From contig CAVRPV010000006.1 in the NCBI GenBank assembly GCA_963723235.1, positions 248,001 through 312,000 of the forward strand: a stretch of DNA of 64,000 nt, read 5' to 3'. Below the pieces are notes generated by a model that had not been told where the DNA came from, did not search any database, and saw only the letters and a list, made by a program, of their open reading frames with translations. Both the position numbers and the translations under genes were made by a program. The stretch is from CAIRTM01 sp963723235 (GTDB lineage: Bacteria > Desulfobacterota > WTBG01 > CAIYCZ01 > CAIRTM01). Below, piece after piece: positions 18,166 through 27,988 of this stretch (positions are counted from its first letter, which is position 1; each line of letters starts with the position of its first letter).

Positions 18166-18438
18166 TTAATATCTTTCGTAATTGTATTCACCATCATAGG
18201 TGCCGTCGTTTTGCCAATTAATATTCACGAATCCAAAGACCAAAGGCCGCGAATAAGTCCATTGGCCATAATCGTATTCTTTTACGGGAGGCCCCAGAAT
18301 TGATTTAACTTGCTCTTTTGGCATCCCCTTTTTTAATAATTCTAATCTGTCAGAAGGAGTAGGGTCTTGGTATAAACGCAAAAGGAAAGAGCCGCTGATA
18401 ACAATCAATATTGCTGCGATCATTAATCTTTTTTTCAT
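18166..18438 (-). CDS. Small exported or membrane-anchored protein, BamE/SmpA-like
   Basis: 90 residues. After an N-terminal hydrophobic segment (RLMIAAILIVISGSFLLRLY) comes LLKKGMPKEQVKSILGPPVKE, the typical helix of the BamE/OmlA fold (GMs..eV...lG.P), then WTYSRPLVFGFVNINW strands. The closest reading is a small BamE-like domain. It has no lipobox cysteine, so a plain membrane anchor is likely. Role unknown. Confidence 0.6.
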   Translation of the reverse strand: MKKRLMIAAILIVISGSFLLRLYQDPTPSDRLELLKKGMPKEQVKSILGPPVKEYDYGQWTYSRPLVFGFVNINWQNDGTYDGEYNYERY

Positions 18439-18636
18439 TTATTTACCAGCTAACAATTAATATACGAACTTCCGGTTTAGTGGATTTTGGTTGGGGATTA
18501 TGGGCAGAAGATATGTTTAAAGATTGTAAAAGTCAATGAATTTAATATATTCTGATTGTCTGGACAAAACCCCTTATTTACAGTATGTTTTTAAAAATAT
18601 TCTCATACAAACCATCTGACTGAATTCGGGAACCGC

Positions 18637-19398
18637 ATGAACACACGAACCATCCCTGTTGTATGCCTGGTATCAATGTTGCTGTGGGCCATGCCGGCCC
18701 GGGCCGAGGTCCAAAAAGACTACTTCGGCAACGGGGTGCTCAAGGTCGAGAAAACACTCAAAAACGGCAAACAGGACGGCCCGACACGCTGGTATTACAA
18801 AACAGGCAAACTCCAGCTTGAGGAGAACTATGCTGACGGCATGTTACAGGGTGTATCAAAGGTGTATTACGAAAACGGGAACCTGAAAGGCGAGATGCAC
18901 TATAAAAACGGACTGCTTGAGGGCAACGGAAAGACATGGCACGAAAACGGACAGCTGATGGAATCCGTTCAGTACGTCGGGGGTCGGCAGCACGGGGAGA
19001 GCAGGGCCTGGGATGACAAGGGCACCCTGCGCATCAACGCCCACTTACAAAACGATCTGCTGCAGGGCCTGTCGGAGGAATACTATGCCTCGGGAGCATT
19101 GCTGGCGAAGCGCACCTTCCGTGAAGGCCTTGTTGACGGCACGGTTACCGAGTATTACGAGAACAAGCAGGTGAAACATGCGCTTGTATTCAAAAACGGC
19201 AAGCTGGATGGATTCTGTCGCGAATATTACGACAATGGCAAGCTCAAAGCCGAGCGCACCTATAAACAAGGTCAGCTCGAAGGGTTGGCCCGGATGTATT
19301 ATCCCAACGGAACCATTGAGGCTGAATTCAACTATTCGAAGGACATTCCGAAGGAGCAGAAATACTTTGACGAACAGGGCAAGCCGGTTAAGCAGTGA
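18637..19398 (+). CDS. Exported MORN-type repeat protein (YwqK-like)
   Basis: 253 residues. A signal peptide (PVVCLVSMLLWAMPARA) is followed by about nine repeats of roughly 23 residues of the form YYxNGxLKxExxYKNGxLEG. These are toxin-antitoxin YwqK/MORN_2-type repeats that fold into an extended beta-sheet. In other bacteria such proteins are often lipoproteins of unknown function. The charged tail after the last repeat (KDIPKEQKYFDEQGK) carries no further motif. ssb follows 159 bp later, separated by a repeat-like spacer, so they are probably separate units. Confidence 0.78.
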   Translation: MNTRTIPVVCLVSMLLWAMPARAEVQKDYFGNGVLKVEKTLKNGKQDGPTRWYYKTGKLQLEENYADGMLQGVSKVYYENGNLKGEMHYKNGLLEGNGKTWHENGQLMESVQYVGGRQHGESRAWDDKGTLRINAHLQNDLLQGLSEEYYASGALLAKRTFREGLVDGTVTEYYENKQVKHALVFKNGKLDGFCREYYDNGKLKAERTYKQGQLEGLARMYYPNGTIEAEFNYSKDIPKEQKYFDEQGKPVKQ

Positions 19399-19557
19399 GT
19401 TCGGAGCTGGGAGAGGCCGATTGACAGTTGCGGCGAAAACCAAATGCTTTCCTCCTGACTCCCCACTCCCAACTCCAGAATTTTTATGCCCTTGACATTG
19501 ACCGCGCATAATAGTACAAACGAACTCCCGTAATAACCCAACAATGGAGGGAAACCC

Positions 19558-20001
19558 ATGTCAATCAACAAGGTAATCCTGATCGGCAATCTCGGCGGAG
19601 ACCCGGAAGTGCGCTATGCCAGCAGCGGCGTTGCCGTATGCAACTTCACCATGGCAACCACCCGCACCTACAAGGACAAACAGGGCGAGCGCAAGGATGA
19701 AACCGAATGGCACCGCGTGGTGGCCTTCGGACGCACGGCCGAGGTATGCGGCGAATACCTGAAAAAAGGTCGCCAGGTGTATATTGAAGGCCGGCTTCAG
19801 ACCAGAAAATGGCAGGATAAAGATGGCAATGACCGCTGGACAACCGAAATTGTCAGTGAAAATATGCAGATGCTCGGCAACCGGGGCAACGATGGCGGAG
19901 GGGGCGCGCAGCGCGGAGGCTCATCCCAGGGATCTTCCGGAAACGACGAACCGTACCAGCCCCTGCCCGGCGACATCCCTGACAGTGATGTGCCGTTTTA
20001 G
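19558..20001 (+). CDS. ssb: Single-stranded DNA-binding protein
   Basis: 147 residues. The OB fold covers residues 1-105 (INKVILIGNLGGDPEVRY, WHRVVAFGRTAEVCGEYLKKG, YIEGRLQTRKWQDKDG) and is followed by a glycine-rich linker and an acidic tip (DIPDSDVPF) that recruits partner proteins. It binds single-stranded DNA during replication and repair. The start has a strong ribosome binding site (ggagg). A terminator follows directly. It lies just upstream of the double UvrA gene but is not in its operon. Confidence 0.95.
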   Translation: MSINKVILIGNLGGDPEVRYASSGVAVCNFTMATTRTYKDKQGERKDETEWHRVVAFGRTAEVCGEYLKKGRQVYIEGRLQTRKWQDKDGNDRWTTEIVSENMQMLGNRGNDGGGGAQRGGSSQGSSGNDEPYQPLPGDIPDSDVPF

Positions 20002-20037
20002 GCTGCAGTAGAAAACAAAATGAGCATTGTTAAAAAG

Positions 20038-20066
20038 CGCCCCGCGAATCTTCGGGGCGTTTTTTT
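20038..20066 (+). terminator. Rho-independent terminator after ssb
   Basis: The stem CGCCCCG / CGGGGCG with an 8-nt loop is followed by seven T, 37 bp after the ssb stop codon. Confidence 0.85.
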
Positions 20067-20120
20067 GTGGTTGACGAAGTGGACGCTGTGGACATTGTGG
20101 ACGAAGTGGACGTTGTAGAC
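20067..20120. repeat. 9-bp tandem repeat, six NNNGTGGAC units
   Basis: Six consecutive 9-bp units with a constant GTGGAC (two with one change) and three variable bases. The same unit occurs at 37202-37237 and, inverted, at 45717-45749. The rest of the 336-bp space up to the double-UvrA gene (20121-20338) holds only repeat-like sequence and no gene. Confidence 0.75.
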
Positions 20121-20338
20121 GATGAACGTACAGCCCGCTGCCCCTTCAAGAAAAACCTTGCACGCCCGCTGTTTCAATCGTATACTTTTTCGATTATCTC
20201 AACGCCTGTTTGTGCCCTGTATAGCTGCTCCTGATCCCGACACTGTTCAAACGCACATCTGACGACGGCTGCGCACACAACCAGCGGTTAACCCCATAAC
20301 CTTTTAACAGGCTGCCCCTCAGGCAGTCGCGTGATTGC

Positions 20339-23300
20339 ATGAGCGCCACAATACACATCAAGGGAGCCTGCCAGAACAATCTCAAAAACCTTGATATTGA
20401 CATCGAGCTCAACCGGATTACGGTCATAACCGGCCTGAGCGGATCGGGCAAGTCAAGCCTGGCCTTTGACACGCTGTACGCTGAAGGCCAGCGCCGCTAC
20501 ATCGAAAGCTTTTCAACCTATGCCCGGCAGTTCATGGACCGGATGGACAAACCTGCCGTCGAGCACATTGACGGCATTCTGCCGGCGATCGCCGTCACGC
20601 AGAGCAACCCCGTCAAAACATCGCGCTCCACGCTGGGGACCCTGACTGAAATCAACGACTACCTGAAACTGCTGTTCCCCCGCATGGCCGTGCTGCACTG
20701 CGAAGCCTGCGGCCGCATTGTTGAAAAAGATTCGGCCCAATCCATCGTTGCCGGACTTCTGCGCGACCATTCCGGGCTGCGCTGCATAGTAACATTCCCG
20801 TTCGCGGTTGCCGCCGGAGCCGGTATCAGCCCGGAGGAAATTGAGAAGGGCTTGAAAAGCCAGGCATTCTACCGGGCGCTGCACAATGCCGAGATTATCG
20901 AGATTACAGCCGAATTCATTGCTGATCATCCCGCGTTCGAACTGGTAGCCGACCGCCTGCGCATCAGCGCGGATCAGCAGGCCCGCCTGGTTGACTCGTG
21001 TGAATCGGCCCTGAATTTCGGCAAGGGCCTCTGCAGTGTACACTTTCCCGACAATGATGCCGAGACGCTCAAATTTTCAAGCGCCCTGCACTGCGCGCAT
21101 TGCGACACGCATTACCGCCCGGCAACAGCCGCGCTTTTTTCGTTCAACAATCCAGTGGGCGCATGTGAAACCTGTAACGGTTTCGGCAAAACAATTATTC
21201 TGGATATTGACGCGGTCATACCCGATCACAGCCTGTCTTTAAAGGAAAACGCAATTAAACCCTGGTCAACGCCGGCCTATCGCGAGTCATACCGCGAACT
21301 GATGGCATTCTGCCGCAAAAAAAATATTCCGGTCACTGTTCCCTTCCGCGAGCTGGACAGCAGACATACATCCGCCATTATCGAGGGCAACGACGAATTT
21401 TACGGGGTACAGGGGTTTTTCAACTGGCTCGAGACCAAAACCTATAAAATGCATATCCGGGTGATGCTCTCGAAATACCGCGCGTATGCACCCTGCCCTG
21501 CCTGCGGCGGCTCGCGCTTTAAACCCGATGCGCTGCTCTATCGCCTGGCCGGGCGCACAATTGCCGACGTGCACCACATGAGCATCAGCGACGCTGCTGA
21601 GTTCTTCTCGCAGCTTGCCGGCTCAGGTGCGAGCGATGAAACCGTTGTGCTGCTGCTCAAAGAAATTACCAGCCGTTTGGGCTATCTCGCCAAGGTCGGC
21701 CTCGGATACCTGTCGCTTGACCGCCAGTCGCGCACGCTTTCCGGCGGCGAAGTCGCGCGGGCGAGCCTGACCTGCGCGCTGGGCTCATCGCTGGTCAACA
21801 CCCTGTATGTGCTGGATGAACCCAGCATCGGCCTGCACCCCCGCGATACGCATCTTTTGCTCGATGTGCTGCAGGCCCTGCGCGACCTGGGCAACACGAT
21901 CGTGATCGTTGAACACGATCCCGACATTATCGCCCGCAGCGACCGCGTAATCGACCTGGGGCCGCGCTCAGGCGACAACGGCGGCCGTATCATGTATGCA
22001 GGCCATCCGGCCGGCCTTGTACATGCGCCCGACTCCCTGACCGGCGCCTATTTTGCCGGCAGGCGCCGCATTGCGCTGCCGGTGCGCCGCCGCATTCCGG
22101 ACGCGGGTTCCCGCCTGAGGATTCAAAACGCAAAGATCAACAACCTGCAGAATCTGAGTTTTGACATCCCGCTGGGACTGTTCGTCTGCATAACCGGCGT
22201 ATCGGGGTCAGGCAAATCAACGCTGCTGGAAGAGGTTATCAACCGTGACCTGACCGGACCGGGTGAGCGCCAGCGTTGCTGCCGCCTTGAAGGCGACCGC
22301 GCTCCGCGCGGGATTGTCTGCATGGACCAGTCCCCGATCGGCAGGACCCCGCGCTCAAACCCCGCAACCTACCTGAAAATATTCGACGTGATCCGGAAAC
22401 TTTTCGCCAACAGCCCGCTGGCACATGAGCGCGATTACACGGCTTCAACGTTTTCATTCAACGCGCGCGGCGGGCGCTGTGAAACCTGCGAGGGTGAAGG
22501 CGTTGAAAAAATCGAAATGCAGTTTCTGGCCGATATGTATGTCACCTGCTCCGTATGCAACGGCACCCGGTATGCGCCGCACGTTCTGGATGTGACCTAT
22601 CAGGGTAAAAACATCCATGAGGTCCTGCGCATGACCGTGGCCCAGGCCCGCGCCTTTTTTGCCGACGTGCCCAAAATTGAATATCCGCTGCGCCTGCTGG
22701 AGATGATCGGCCTGGGCTATCTGCGCCTGGGTCAGCCCGCCACGACCCTTTCCGGCGGCGAGTCCCAGCGGCTGAAACTGGCCGCGTTCATTCGCCAGGG
22801 CTCTGCTGAAAAAACACTGTTCCTGTTCGATGAGCCCACCACCGGCCTGCACGCCGAGGACATCGCCAACCTGCTCAAAACCTTCGATTACCTGATCACA
22901 CAGGGACATTCAATCATCGTGGTCGAGCACAACCTTGACCTGATTCAACGCGCCGACTATATCGTGGACCTCGGCCCCGAAGGCGGCACAGGCGGGGGCC
23001 GTATCGTTGTTGCGGGCACGCCCGAAGAAATCATGCGCTGCGATGCATCGCATACCGGCCGATTCCTTAAAAAAGCCCTGGAGCCGCATGCTGACGACGA
23101 ATATGCACAGCCCGCACCCGAAGCGCCCGCGCAGAGCAATGCCATTGTCGTTGAAGGCGCGCGCGAGCATAACCTGCGCTCTATCTCGCTTGAAATTCCC
23201 CGGGACCGCCTTGTTGTGATTACCGGCCTGAGCGGTTCGGGCAAATCGACTCTGGCCTTTGACATCCTGTTCGCGGAGGGACAGCGCCGCTTTCTGGAAA

Positions 23301-25909
23301 CGCTCTCCCCCTATGCCCGCCAGTATGTCAACCAGCTCAAACGGCCTGATGTGGATGCCGTGCGCGGCCTGCCGCCTGCTGTCGCGATAGATCAGCTGCT
23401 CTCGCGCGGCGGAAAAAAATCGACCGTTGCAACCGTCACCGAAGTCTATCACTACCTCCGGCTGCTCTTTGCCCGCCTGGGAGATCTGCACTGCCCGGGC
23501 TGCAGCCGCCTGCTCATGGCCCGCACACCGCAGGATATTGCCGACTCCCTTGCACAGGAGTATCCGAAAACCAGGATCAAAATACTGGCCCCCCTGGTGC
23601 GCGGCCGCAAGGGCCTTCATCACGACATTATTCAAAAAGCCCGCCAGGACGGCTTTGATGAAATCCGCATTGACGGGCACCTGGTCATGCTCAGGAATAT
23701 TTTCGCCGTCAAGCGCTATCACGAACATAAGATAGAGCTGGTAACCGCGGACCTGGTTCCGGGTCGCACCACTGAGCAGCATTTGCAGATGGAGGTTAAC
23801 CGGGCCCTTGCAATCGGGCGGGGTGAGATGCTCATTATCACGCCCGACCAGGGCGAGCATTTCTTCAGCACCCGATTCTTCTGTCCCGACTGCCGCCTGA
23901 GCGCGGCGCAGCCCGATCCGCGCCTGTTTTCATTTAACAGCCGAAGCGGTGCCTGCCCGGCGTGCAACGGCACGGGAACCAGCAGCTGCCTCAATCCCGA
24001 AACAATGCTGATTGACCGTTCACAAAGCCTTGAAGGCGGTGCACTTGCGCCGCTCGCATCCGGAATTTTGAACGCCACCGTGCGCGCAAAACTGCTGCAG
24101 CGCATCACGCAGGCAGGCATTTCCGTGCATATACCCTTCAACAAGCTGAGCAAAGCCATGCAGCGGACGCTCCTGCAGGGCAACAAAAAATTTCCGGGCC
24201 TGGCAGCCCTGCTGAGTACACCCGCGCTGCTGAAAAAATCCGGCTGGCAGGAATACCTCGAACAGTTTCATGTTGAAAGCATGTGCGCGGCCTGCGGCGG
24301 CGCGCGCATCAATGCCGAAGCCAGGGCCGTGCGCATCAGGGGCAAATCCATTGCCGAGCTGACCGCCATGACAGCCCCTGAACTGCTGCAGTTTATCAAC
24401 GCCCTGTCCTATACCGGCCGCAGCCTGCAGATCGCAACCCCGATCATGCAGGAACTGGCCCCCAAACTGGAGCTGCTGCAAAAGGCCGGGCTGTCATACC
24501 TGACGCTGGACCGCAGTGCCGATACGCTCTCCGGAGGCGAGGCCCAGCGCATGCGCCTGGCCGCCCAGGCAGCCTCAAACCTGAGAGGCGCGCTCTACGT
24601 GCTGGATGAACCCACCATCGGACTGCACCCGCACGACACCCGGCGCATGCTGGCGATTATCCGTGAACTGCAGTCCCGGGGCAACAGCGTCATTGTCGTT
24701 GAACATGATGAAGACACCATCCGGCAGGCCGACTACATTATTGACCTTGGCCCCGGCGGCGGACGGCACGGAGGGAGCGTTATTGCGAGCGGGACCCTGC
24801 AGGACATCATGGCTAACAGTGCGTCGTTGACCGGCGCGCACCTTGCAGGACGCGATACGCATGCACACGAGGCCTGCGCGCGCCCGCTCAAGGGTTGTGA
24901 ATTCCTGCAGGTGCGCAAAGCAGCGGCCCACAACCTCAAGAACATCACGGTTGGCTTTCCGCTTGGCCGCCTGAGCGTTGTTACCGGTGTTTCCGGTTCA
25001 GGCAAAACGACCCTTGTGCGCGAAACACTGTACAAAGCCCTGCAAAAGCACTTCGGCCGCTATCATGGCCAGACAGGCATGCACGCCGGCCTGCGTGTTC
25101 CGGCAAGCCTGAAAAAAGCGGTTGAAATCGACCAGAGCCCTATCGGCAAAACCCCGCGCTCGATTCCGGCAACCTATATGGGCATCTATGATGAAATCCG
25201 CGCGCTGTTCGCGCACCTGCCTGAAGCGCGTGTGCGCGGCTATACGCCGGGCCGTTTTTCTTTCAACCTCAACGGCGGCCGCTGTGCAGCCTGTGCCGGA
25301 CAGGGTGAAATTAAAATAGCCATGAGCTTTATGCCCGACATGTCCATTGAGTGCGACCGCTGCCTGGGCATGCGTTTTAACGAAGAGACATGTCAGATAC
25401 ACTATCGCGACAAAAACATCGCGCAGGTTCTGGCCATGACCATTGACGAAGCCCATGTTTTTTTCCGCGACGTTCCTGTTCTTGAAAAACCGCTCGGGTT
25501 CCTCTGTGAAATGGGACTGGGATATTTGGGACTGGGCCAGCCCAGCCCCACGCTTTCAGGCGGCGAGGCCCAGCGCATGAAAATAGCCGCCGAGCTCTGC
25601 AAGCCGAGCCAGGGTAAAACCATGTACGTGCTGGATGAGCCCACTACCGGGCTGCACCCGACTGATGTGCAGAAGCTTATGCGCCTGATCCAGCAGCTGG
25701 TCGATCTTGGCAATACAATTGTCATCATTGAACATAACCTTGAAGTTATACGCCAGGCAGACTATATTATCGATTTAGGGCCCATGGGCGGCAGCGAGGG
25801 CGGATGGGTGACGGCCTGCGGTTCTCCGGACGACATCACATCCGGCGACTTCAAGCAATCGTGTACCGCTGTCTGTTTGCGGGAATATATCCTGCGGCAC
25901 AGCAATTAA
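20339..25909 (+). CDS. Tandem double UvrA (two fused UvrA units)
   Basis: 1856 residues, twice normal UvrA length, in one unbroken frame. Two complete UvrA halves are joined near residue 940. Four Walker A loops lie near residues 34, 621, 963 and 1550 (GLSGSGKS, GVSGSGKS, GLSGSGKS, GVSGSGKT), each with an ABC signature LSGGE and a Walker B DEP. Each half keeps the C-terminal zinc finger (GGRCETCEGEG..CSVCNG and GGRCAACAGQG..CDRCLG). UvrA finds bulky DNA lesions and loads UvrB. Fused tandem UvrAs are known in Chlamydia. Here it coexists with a normal uvrA at 59693-62499, so it is a second, specialised paralogue. The start has no clear ribosome binding site. Confidence 0.93.
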   Translation: MSATIHIKGACQNNLKNLDIDIELNRITVITGLSGSGKSSLAFDTLYAEGQRRYIESFSTYARQFMDRMDKPAVEHIDGILPAIAVTQSNPVKTSRSTLGTLTEINDYLKLLFPRMAVLHCEACGRIVEKDSAQSIVAGLLRDHSGLRCIVTFPFAVAAGAGISPEEIEKGLKSQAFYRALHNAEIIEITAEFIADHPAFELVADRLRISADQQARLVDSCESALNFGKGLCSVHFPDNDAETLKFSSALHCAHCDTHYRPATAALFSFNNPVGACETCNGFGKTIILDIDAVIPDHSLSLKENAIKPWSTPAYRESYRELMAFCRKKNIPVTVPFRELDSRHTSAIIEGNDEFYGVQGFFNWLETKTYKMHIRVMLSKYRAYAPCPACGGSRFKPDALLYRLAGRTIADVHHMSISDAAEFFSQLAGSGASDETVVLLLKEITSRLGYLAKVGLGYLSLDRQSRTLSGGEVARASLTCALGSSLVNTLYVLDEPSIGLHPRDTHLLLDVLQALRDLGNTIVIVEHDPDIIARSDRVIDLGPRSGDNGGRIMYAGHPAGLVHAPDSLTGAYFAGRRRIALPVRRRIPDAGSRLRIQNAKINNLQNLSFDIPLGLFVCITGVSGSGKSTLLEEVINRDLTGPGERQRCCRLEGDRAPRGIVCMDQSPIGRTPRSNPATYLKIFDVIRKLFANSPLAHERDYTASTFSFNARGGRCETCEGEGVEKIEMQFLADMYVTCSVCNGTRYAPHVLDVTYQGKNIHEVLRMTVAQARAFFADVPKIEYPLRLLEMIGLGYLRLGQPATTLSGGESQRLKLAAFIRQGSAEKTLFLFDEPTTGLHAEDIANLLKTFDYLITQGHSIIVVEHNLDLIQRADYIVDLGPEGGTGGGRIVVAGTPEEIMRCDASHTGRFLKKALEPHADDEYAQPAPEAPAQSNAIVVEGAREHNLRSISLEIPRDRLVVITGLSGSGKSTLAFDILFAEGQRRFLETLSPYARQYVNQLKRPDVDAVRGLPPAVAIDQLLSRGGKKSTVATVTEVYHYLRLLFARLGDLHCPGCSRLLMARTPQDIADSLAQEYPKTRIKILAPLVRGRKGLHHDIIQKARQDGFDEIRIDGHLVMLRNIFAVKRYHEHKIELVTADLVPGRTTEQHLQMEVNRALAIGRGEMLIITPDQGEHFFSTRFFCPDCRLSAAQPDPRLFSFNSRSGACPACNGTGTSSCLNPETMLIDRSQSLEGGALAPLASGILNATVRAKLLQRITQAGISVHIPFNKLSKAMQRTLLQGNKKFPGLAALLSTPALLKKSGWQEYLEQFHVESMCAACGGARINAEARAVRIRGKSIAELTAMTAPELLQFINALSYTGRSLQIATPIMQELAPKLELLQKAGLSYLTLDRSADTLSGGEAQRMRLAAQAASNLRGALYVLDEPTIGLHPHDTRRMLAIIRELQSRGNSVIVVEHDEDTIRQADYIIDLGPGGGRHGGSVIASGTLQDIMANSASLTGAHLAGRDTHAHEACARPLKGCEFLQVRKAAAHNLKNITVGFPLGRLSVVTGVSGSGKTTLVRETLYKALQKHFGRYHGQTGMHAGLRVPASLKKAVEIDQSPIGKTPRSIPATYMGIYDEIRALFAHLPEARVRGYTPGRFSFNLNGGRCAACAGQGEIKIAMSFMPDMSIECDRCLGMRFNEETCQIHYRDKNIAQVLAMTIDEAHVFFRDVPVLEKPLGFLCEMGLGYLGLGQPSPTLSGGEAQRMKIAAELCKPSQGKTMYVLDEPTTGLHPTDVQKLMRLIQQLVDLGNTIVIIEHNLEVIRQADYIIDLGPMGGSEGGWVTACGSPDDITSGDFKQSCTAVCLREYILRHSN

Positions 25910-25920
25910 CCCCATGATGG

Positions 25921-26124
25921 GAGCATTTCACAAAATCCTATGGCCGTTTTTGATTCGCCTGTCATCTCGACCGAAGGGAGAGATCTTACCGTTTTGTTTA
26001 TGCAAGAGTAAAGGCATTTCTCAGTCGCTTCACTCCTTCGAAATGACAAATGGCTAATAATTTTATGCAAAGAATTTTTTTTTGTCGCAATAGAACCGTG
26101 GTTACAATATTTTGTTACATGCTC
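25921..26124. mobile_element. MITE-like element, long copy with 16-bp terminal inverted repeats
   Basis: The left end GAGCATTTCACAAAAT pairs with the right end ATTTTGTTACATGCTC at 14 of 16 positions. The 204-bp element has no coding capacity, contains a tcatctcgaccgaagggagagatc block also found at 7800, and sits exactly between the double-uvrA stop codon and murJ. Confidence 0.65.
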
Positions 26125-26142
26125 TAGTATAACGAGACACGC

Positions 26143-27735
26143 ATGACAACCAGCTCGCAGCAAACCGGAACCATAGCACGCTCGGCCGGCATCGTCGGCA
26201 TCGCCGTCATGGCAAGCCGCCTCCTTGGCCTGGTGCGCGAGCAGGTGTTCGCGGCCATGTTCGGCGCAGGCCCTGCCTACGACGCCTTTGTCGTCGCCTA
26301 CCGCATTCCCAATCTGCTGCGCGACCTGTTTGCCGAAGGCGCACTGAGCTCGGCGTTCGTGACGGTCTTCACCGACTTTAAAACGCGTTTGGGCCGCGAA
26401 ATAACCTGGCGCCTTGCGTGCAATGTCATTACCGCGGTCGCTCTCATTGTCGGCACGATATGCCTTGCAGGCATGTTCTTTTCGCGCGACATCGTCATGC
26501 TGCTGACCGCAGAAACCTTTCAGCTGATCCCCGGCCAGCTCGATCTCACGACAGTGATGACCGTGATCATGTTTCCCTTCCTGCTGCTGGTGGCGCTTTC
26601 GGCGGTTGAGATGGGCATGCTCAACACCATGGGCAAATTCTTTGTTCCCTCCATGGCGTCCTGCTTTTTCAATCTTGGCTCCATCGTCGCGGGCGTTGCG
26701 CTGACCCTTGCGGCCCCGTATTTCGGATACCAGCCCATCGTGGGCATGGCCTGGGGGGTCATGGCCGGCGGGATTTTACAGGTGGTTATGCAGATTCCCA
26801 GCCTGCGCCGGGAGGGGTTTCGCTACCGCCCGCTGCTTGATGTAACTGATCCGGGCCTGCGGCGCATCCTGCTGCTGATGCTGCCGGCCGTCATCGGATT
26901 CGCGGCCCCGCAATTCAACAATTTCATCAACACCTGGTTCGCCTCAAGCTGCGAAACCGGCAGCCTGTCCTGGCTGCAATACGCCTACCGGGTACTGTGG
27001 TTTCCCATCGGCCTTGTCGGCAGTTCGCTCGCAATCGCGGCCATGCCCGTCATGTCGCGCCATGCCGCAACCGGCGACACAGCGGCCCTGCGCCAGGCCT
27101 ACACGTCCGCGACCGTCATGTCGTTTGTGCTCTCTTTGCCGGCAATGTGCGGTCTTGTTTTCCTGAGCCGCCCCATTATCCGGATTTTATTCGAGCGCGG
27201 CCACTTCAGCCCGCTTGACACGGAAAAAACCGCGCTTGCCCTGTCGCTCTATGCCCTGAGCCTGTTTTCCTTCTCAGCCCTGAAAATAGCCATACCGATA
27301 TTTTATGCCCTCAACAAAACGCGCTTTCCCGTGATCGGTTCGTTTTTAACCGTGGCCCTGAACCTGCTCATCATTGTTACAACCATCGAGCGGCTGCAGT
27401 ACTGCTCCATCGCCCTGTCTTTCGCGCTGTTCACGACCTTCAATTTCCTGTTTCTGGCCGTTATCCTGTACCGTTGTTTGCAGGGCTTTCCGGTCCGCTA
27501 CATGCTGGGTTGTGTTATCAAGATTGTGCCCATAGCAATTGCCATGGGCGCGCTCACCTGGTGGCTGAATGCGCGACTGCTGGCCCTGTTTGCGAATATA
27601 CCCCTGGCCGGGATGTGGGCCCTTCTGACGGCAATCCTGTGCGGAACGATTTTTTATGCGGTCTGTATCAGCGCAACCGGGATCCGGGAAGTCAATGATA
27701 TTAAACACGCAATCATCGCCCGGATAAAGCGCTGA
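26143..27735 (+). CDS. murJ: Lipid II flippase MurJ
   Basis: 530 residues, polytopic with about 14 hydrophobic helices. The N-terminus has the family's SAGIVGIAVMASRLLGLVREQ followed by AFVVAYRIPNLLRDLFAEGALSSAFV. It moves lipid-linked peptidoglycan precursor across the inner membrane. Length and motifs are typical. It begins 19 bp after the right end of the MITE-like element, so its promoter must lie in or next to that element. Confidence 0.95.
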   Translation: MTTSSQQTGTIARSAGIVGIAVMASRLLGLVREQVFAAMFGAGPAYDAFVVAYRIPNLLRDLFAEGALSSAFVTVFTDFKTRLGREITWRLACNVITAVALIVGTICLAGMFFSRDIVMLLTAETFQLIPGQLDLTTVMTVIMFPFLLLVALSAVEMGMLNTMGKFFVPSMASCFFNLGSIVAGVALTLAAPYFGYQPIVGMAWGVMAGGILQVVMQIPSLRREGFRYRPLLDVTDPGLRRILLLMLPAVIGFAAPQFNNFINTWFASSCETGSLSWLQYAYRVLWFPIGLVGSSLAIAAMPVMSRHAATGDTAALRQAYTSATVMSFVLSLPAMCGLVFLSRPIIRILFERGHFSPLDTEKTALALSLYALSLFSFSALKIAIPIFYALNKTRFPVIGSFLTVALNLLIIVTTIERLQYCSIALSFALFTTFNFLFLAVILYRCLQGFPVRYMLGCVIKIVPIAIAMGALTWWLNARLLALFANIPLAGMWALLTAILCGTIFYAVCISATGIREVNDIKHAIIARIKR

Positions 27736-27988
27736 TCGGACAGGCACGGAGAAAAAACGTTCAAAGTTGATGCGCTCTGAACAGCGACTATACCCGTGCC
27801 CGGCGGAAAAATTACAAGCCCCCTGCAAGACCAAAGTCATTAAAGCTTGCCATAATGTGCAGAATACTTTAAGATTTCACAATTATTATATAACAAAGTG
27901 CAGCTGGACTGTCGAAGGTATACAGCCTGACACGGCCAGTAATGCACTAAAACGCTTACATTAATTTAATCTTAAAGGAGGAAGACGA

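Noticed and set aside
22910..23860. A 316-codon open frame antisense to the double UvrA
   Set aside because: It mirrors the high-GC codon pattern of the sense gene, has no recognisable domain or ribosome binding site, and the sense frame is a clear UvrA.
20339..25909. The double UvrA as two genes joined by an assembly error
   Set aside because: The frame is open across the junction, the linker is smooth, and tandem UvrA proteins are known in other bacteria.
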